DNA of 64,000 nucleotides from Amoebidium appalachense (taxonomy: Eukaryota; Ichthyosporea): NCBI GenBank assembly GCA_963693365.1, contig CAVNZM010000002.1, forward strand, positions 15,004,001 through 15,068,000, given 5' to 3'. Below, piece after piece: positions 55,209 to 64,000 of the stretch (position 1 is its first letter; every line of letters starts with the position of its first letter). The notes under the pieces are model-generated. The model was not told where the DNA came from. It worked only from the letters and a program-made list of their open reading frames with translations, and did not search any database. The translations under genes were made by a program, and so were the position numbers.

Positions 55209-55731
55209 AGGGGGGGGAAGGGGGAGTCAATGCACACCAGAAATTAATCATCAATTTTGCAAAGTATCACAGGCAGAAGCCCCGCCCCTATACCTACGTC
55301 CACATGTACAAACAACGATTGTTCACAATTTGAGAGTGTGGCACGTGGTTAGCTATAGAATAGGTTGATAGTATGCATATTGCATAAATAACAAATAGCC
55401 TTTTTCTAACCTACTTCCCATGCAATCTACTGACTGAGTTCAAAGATAACGATGTCGTGTTACACACACATGCATGCCACCTTAATTGTCATAATAATAA
55501 CACCGAGGAATTCCCGCCACAAACATCACAGAACGACTGGCACTTACAGGATGCGCAGGGCCCATTGTCGCTGTTGCACGTGACCTGCGCCCCGACAAGC
55601 ACCGACGACAAAACAGCCGCATCTGCCGCCCAAACCGTTCCCAGCCCATCATCAGATAACAAGTTGTGTTCACACAGTCGCACATGTCCGGATCCGGAGG
55701 CGTCGACTGCCGTGTGGATGTTGTCTTCCAC
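47806..55731 (-). CDS. TCAF-like protein with M60 metallopeptidase domain, frame-disrupted (possible pseudogene)
   Basis: Minus-strand gene. Supported exons: about 55731-55548, 54788-54541, 53727-53548, 52774-52622, 51792-51525, about 50942-50770, 50259-50051, 49321-48896 and 48358-47806. Family evidence in order: [12 protein letters not shown] and LGFGHEASL (TCAF N-terminal fold), [40 protein letters not shown], the zinc motif HELGHNHQ (48973-48990) with EEVTVNIF after it, and a C-terminal helical part ([18 protein letters not shown]). Animal TCAFs bind TRPM8; many M60 proteins cleave mucin-type glycoproteins. The reading frame breaks at about 51670, 49230, 48996-49003 (C8), 48203-48209 (G7 on plus) and 48115, and the phases of the 52622/51792 and 50770/50259 junctions do not match. 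The 5' end is not resolved. The frame ends in a Thr/Pro-rich tail encoded by an ACC-type repeat. Either a decaying pseudogene or indel errors in the assembly. Confidence 0.75.
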
Positions 55732-56413
55732 ATTTTATAGTGGATTGTAGCAGTACGAATGGGTTGCAAATGACTCATCACGCACCTTACGGTATTTAAA
55801 GTAACAACGTAAGTACACTGCGGTGGCCGTGTGTTGTTGTGGGTTTGAGTGAGGTGGCTTTGTTTTGCTCGCACCGCGCACTTGGTACCAGCAAGCTGGC
55901 GTTGCAGCCTGGTGAAACCCAAATTCCTTGTGATACACTTTAGACCAATCAATTTTTGGATATATGTGGTTGGCGGATCCAAAAGTAAACAAACCTCCGA
56001 TTAGAGAGCAGGGGGGCGATTACGAAAAAATCGTCGTAAATACGATTAACGAAAGACCCCGATACGAATAAGGTTAGGGTGCCGTCGTAACAGCTTTCGT
56101 ATCAGATGTATAGCATTATTAACGCTTTAAGGCCCCCTAATATCTAACTGTACCTAATTTTTCAATATTTCTGTTCAAGAACATATCTACAGCGCTTCTC
56201 ATGAGCAATATCGAACCCCGACAAGAATCCAGGGCTTGTAATTGTGCGATACTTAATTTGTAAAAACGCGTATTTTGAGTTTTGTGACTGGAGGGGCGTT
56301 TTCAGCTGGGCTTGCATATCCCCAAGAACCCCCCCGTTACGATTAAGAAACTATCCGTTACGATTGGCCAAAGGACAATACGATTAAGCTGGCCAACCCC
56401 AGCCCAACCCTGT

Positions 56414-56649
<236 letters not shown>

Positions 56650-56751
56650 CAGTTCAAGGAGAAAGAGAGGGCGAAAAAGCGAGAAAGAGAGAGAGAGAAA
56701 GCGCGAGCGAGAGAGAGAGAGAAGGCGGGAGGGGAGAGGGGGGGAGGGAGG

Positions 56752-56822
<71 letters not shown>

Positions 56823-56985
56823 AGAGAGAGAAAGAGAGTGTGTAAGAGAGAGAGAGAGGGGGGGGGGGGGGAGGAGAGAGAGAGAGAGAGAGAGAGAGAA
56901 GAGAGAGGGAGAGAGAGAGGGAGGGGGGGGGGAAGAGAGAGGTAGGAAGAGAGAGAAATGTGGGGGTGGGGGGAGAGGGGGTGGT

Positions 56986-57024
<39 letters not shown>

Positions 57025-57410
57025 GGACGGGGGAGAAGGAGAAGCGCAACTGAGCAGTGACCAGTGTGCTGCAGCCTGATGAAGAATCCTGAAACGCATC
57101 CTGAAATCCTGCTGCAGGATGATTGTGGAATGTGATTGTGGCGGGATATTGTAGCCAATCAAAGGGTTAGAAAGCGCGCCAAAATCAAACCAATCACAAG
57201 GTCCCCTTGTTGGAAAACTAAATTCCGGAAAACTTCGTGACTGAAACATCAGTGCGCGGAGTAGGCTGCTGTCGCATAGGCCACCCCGACGCTGAAAGCG
57301 AAAGACCCTGGAATAGTGGTAGCTGCACGGCCCACAGGGTCTTGTAGACGCCCAAGCGAATCCATCGACTTTTTCTTTCTTTCTTTCTTTTTTTTTTTTT
57401 ACCCCGTACC

Positions 57411-57576
57411 ATACAAGTCCCTCACTACGACCCTGTTTGTCGGCCAAAAATCCGCCTCCACTCTCAGTACACAAACTATTAGCGTTAGTGGTTCCCTCCA
57501 AGCATTTTTCAACTGGTTAAGGCCGCGAATAATTAGGCCCCAAGGGGACACGACTGAGAGCCACACAAGTTTTCGG
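57411..57576 (+). other. Possible 5' exon of the 2OG-like gene
   Basis: An open stretch (for example VSGSLQAFFNWLRPRIIRPQ) ends in TTTTCGG followed by GTAAGAG, a good 5' splice site, and is preceded by a T-rich tract that could serve as an acceptor. It lacks an ATG and leaves phase 0, whereas the next supported exon (58957) needs phase 1, so at least one more exon would be required. Kept only as a candidate. Confidence 0.25.
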
Positions 57577-58903
57577 GTAAGAGCTACCCACATGGTGTGC
57601 GCGTGTGCGTGGGGGGGATGTATGGAAGAGGGGGCTTGTGCGTGAGGTTGTGTGGGAGGAAGCGAGGGTATGCTTTTTGTGTGTGTGTTTGTGTTGTGTG
57701 CACAAGTGGTTTGTGCCAGTATGTGTGAAGGTGCGTGCTTTCGCATGTGTGCGTGTTCGCGTGTGGGTGCGTGAGTACGTGTGTGCGCATGTGTGCGTGT
57801 TCACGTGTGGGTACGTGAATACGTGTGTGCGCGTGTGTGTGCACGCGTGTGTGCATGTATGTGTCGCATGTGTGTCCATGTATGTGTGCTGGAGTGCGTG
57901 TGTTTAAGATTGAATGTGCGTTAGTGGGCAGCACGTGGGCGTGGGCATTATATGAAAGCCTGCCAGTCTTTTTAAGTGCGCGCGCGTGTGCTTTTAAGTC
58001 GTGCTGTTATCCGTGGTTTAGTGCATGCCGAAAGATCTTTGTGTGAGGCTCTTGGTTCGATTGAGTTCTTGCCAACACCGCACAGCGTTAATCCTGTGTA
58101 CCCTAGTGAAAGTGTTGTGGCTTAAATTCTGTCGTACAAATTGCCATGTGTGGAGAAAGAAGAATGGAGAGAGGTCAAGAGAGATTAAGCCTGACGTCTT
58201 CCTCTTAGTTGACCTCACCTATAAGCTCCTGATCATTCTTTGTCTTTCGTCCGTCTTGCCCACCTGCCTTCCTTGAAAATTGTCCATTTTGTAGTCTGTT
58301 TGAGTTTGTACTCCGAATTCTGAGGTCTCCCCCCCCCCCCCCCCCCCCCCGGCCCCCATCCGGATCCTATTGTCTTCCCTTGCCCACCCTTTCCAGTTTT
58401 GAGCGCTCCCTACGCTTATGTCCAGTTGCACAACGCGTTTCCCCCCCAAGCTTTTACAGATACACCCATCCCCCCCCCCCCCCCCCTCCCCCCCTCCCCC
58501 CCCCCCCCCCCCCCACCTCCCCCTCCCCGTGAGCCTAAAAGTTGCCGATCCGTGTGTCCACCCCGCCCCCTCCTCCCCTCAACTCCCTCCCCTGCCCACT
58601 CCTGCTTTCATTCCACTTCCCGCACGCCGCTTTTTTTAATTCACTACTACACCACCGAACTTCAACCCCCACCTTTCCTCCGTCGGCCACACACCCCTAA
58701 GCACGCAAACACACACACACATACTCACTCTCACACACGCACCCACACACACCCATACACACACACACAGCACGCACACACACATACACACATATACACA
58801 TGTGCGTGCGCACACACACACACACACGAACACACACACTCAAACATACAAGCACACACCTAAACACGCAAACACACACACACACACACACACACCTAAA
58901 CAC

Positions 58904-63589
<4,686 letters not shown>

Positions 63590-64000
63590 GTATGTTTGCC
63601 ACCTCCTCCCCCCCCCCCCCCCCCCCCCCCCCGTTCTACTAAACGCAACAACCCCCTCCTCTCCCCCTGGGGATTGGAGGGGGAAGGAGGAAAGAAAGAG
63701 GAAGAAAGAAAAGATACGGGCAATAGAAAGAAAGAAAGGAAGAAACACTGCTAGGATCATAAAACACTAGGACTTTTACACGTCCGATTCCGTTCTTCTC
63801 CCAATCCAACAACCATGTGATTGCAGAAATACTTTACTTCAAACGTTTTGTCCCTTGTCCACTGTTGTTCTGTCCGAAAACTTACTCCATCCATGTGTTG
63901 CCTGCAATTTCTGTCATTCCCAATCTCGCTTTGCTGTGTACCAATAACATCCACATTTTTGGTGGCTATCTTCCGTTTTTGTTCTTTTTTCCGAATTCCG
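63590..64000. other. Start of the next intron of the 2OG-like gene
   Basis: It begins GTATGTTTGCC, soon followed by a C-run (63608-63632), then GA-rich DNA (63676-63745) and unique sequence to the end. No further exon is visible in the remaining 410 bp. Confidence 0.6.

Noticed and set aside
55733-55992. Upstream 85-codon frame as the first exon of the M60 gene
   Set aside because: It is separated from the supported exon by an in-frame stop, offers no clear donor, and has no family similarity.

Overview
The window is nuclear DNA of an intron-rich eukaryote, most likely unicellular. The genes have GT-AG introns with strong CTRAY-type branch sites, and they are separated and interrupted by very large amounts of simple sequence: poly-G/C runs, (CA)n/(GT)n and (CT)n/(GA)n. 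The lineage is not resolved. The animal-like carotenoid oxygenase and the TCAF/M60-type peptidase hint at a holozoan or a related protist, but this is weak. Nothing bacterial, plasmid-like, phage-like or CRISPR-like is present.

Layout, left to right. 1-1928: repeats, including an inverted pair of a SINE-like element. 1929-4607 (-): a three-exon RUS/DUF647 family gene. 4608-5508: a short divergent promoter with CCAAT boxes. 5509-17920 (+): a complete 17-exon UTP15 gene (492 aa), whose intron 6 carries a TTAA-flanked piggyBac-like MITE. 17921-22032: low-complexity intergenic DNA. 22033-24385 (-) and 31173-33612 (+): two nearly identical two-exon SulP/SLC26 anion transporter genes in divergent, inverted orientation around a 6.8 kb repeat-filled spacer. 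33613-35862: intergenic. 35863-45250 (-): a complete 11-exon carotenoid oxygenase (about 531 aa) with all four iron-binding His. 45251-47805: intergenic, with a copy of a dispersed repeat. 47806 to about 55731 (-): a TCAF-like/M60 metallopeptidase gene with several reading-frame breaks. 55734-58956: intergenic, with a (GA)n block of about 230 bp. 58957-63589 (+): a partial gene resembling the prolyl-hydroxylase-like 2OG-Fe(II) oxygenase family, continuing past the window end.

The genes do not form a pathway. They are ordinary housekeeping and metabolic genes: ribosome biogenesis, anion transport, carotenoid cleavage, a RUS-family membrane protein. The unusual biology is in the introns and repeats. 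About half of the mapped introns have a C-tract on the sense strand just after the 5' splice site. Several splice sites sit inside or directly next to (GT)n/(CA)n microsatellites. Several acceptors carry a CCAATCA motif between the branch site and the AG. A short interspersed element that ends in C(n)(CA)n may be one source of these tracts. Exon models were built by hand from splice signals, phase and family resemblance. No alignment or database search was run.
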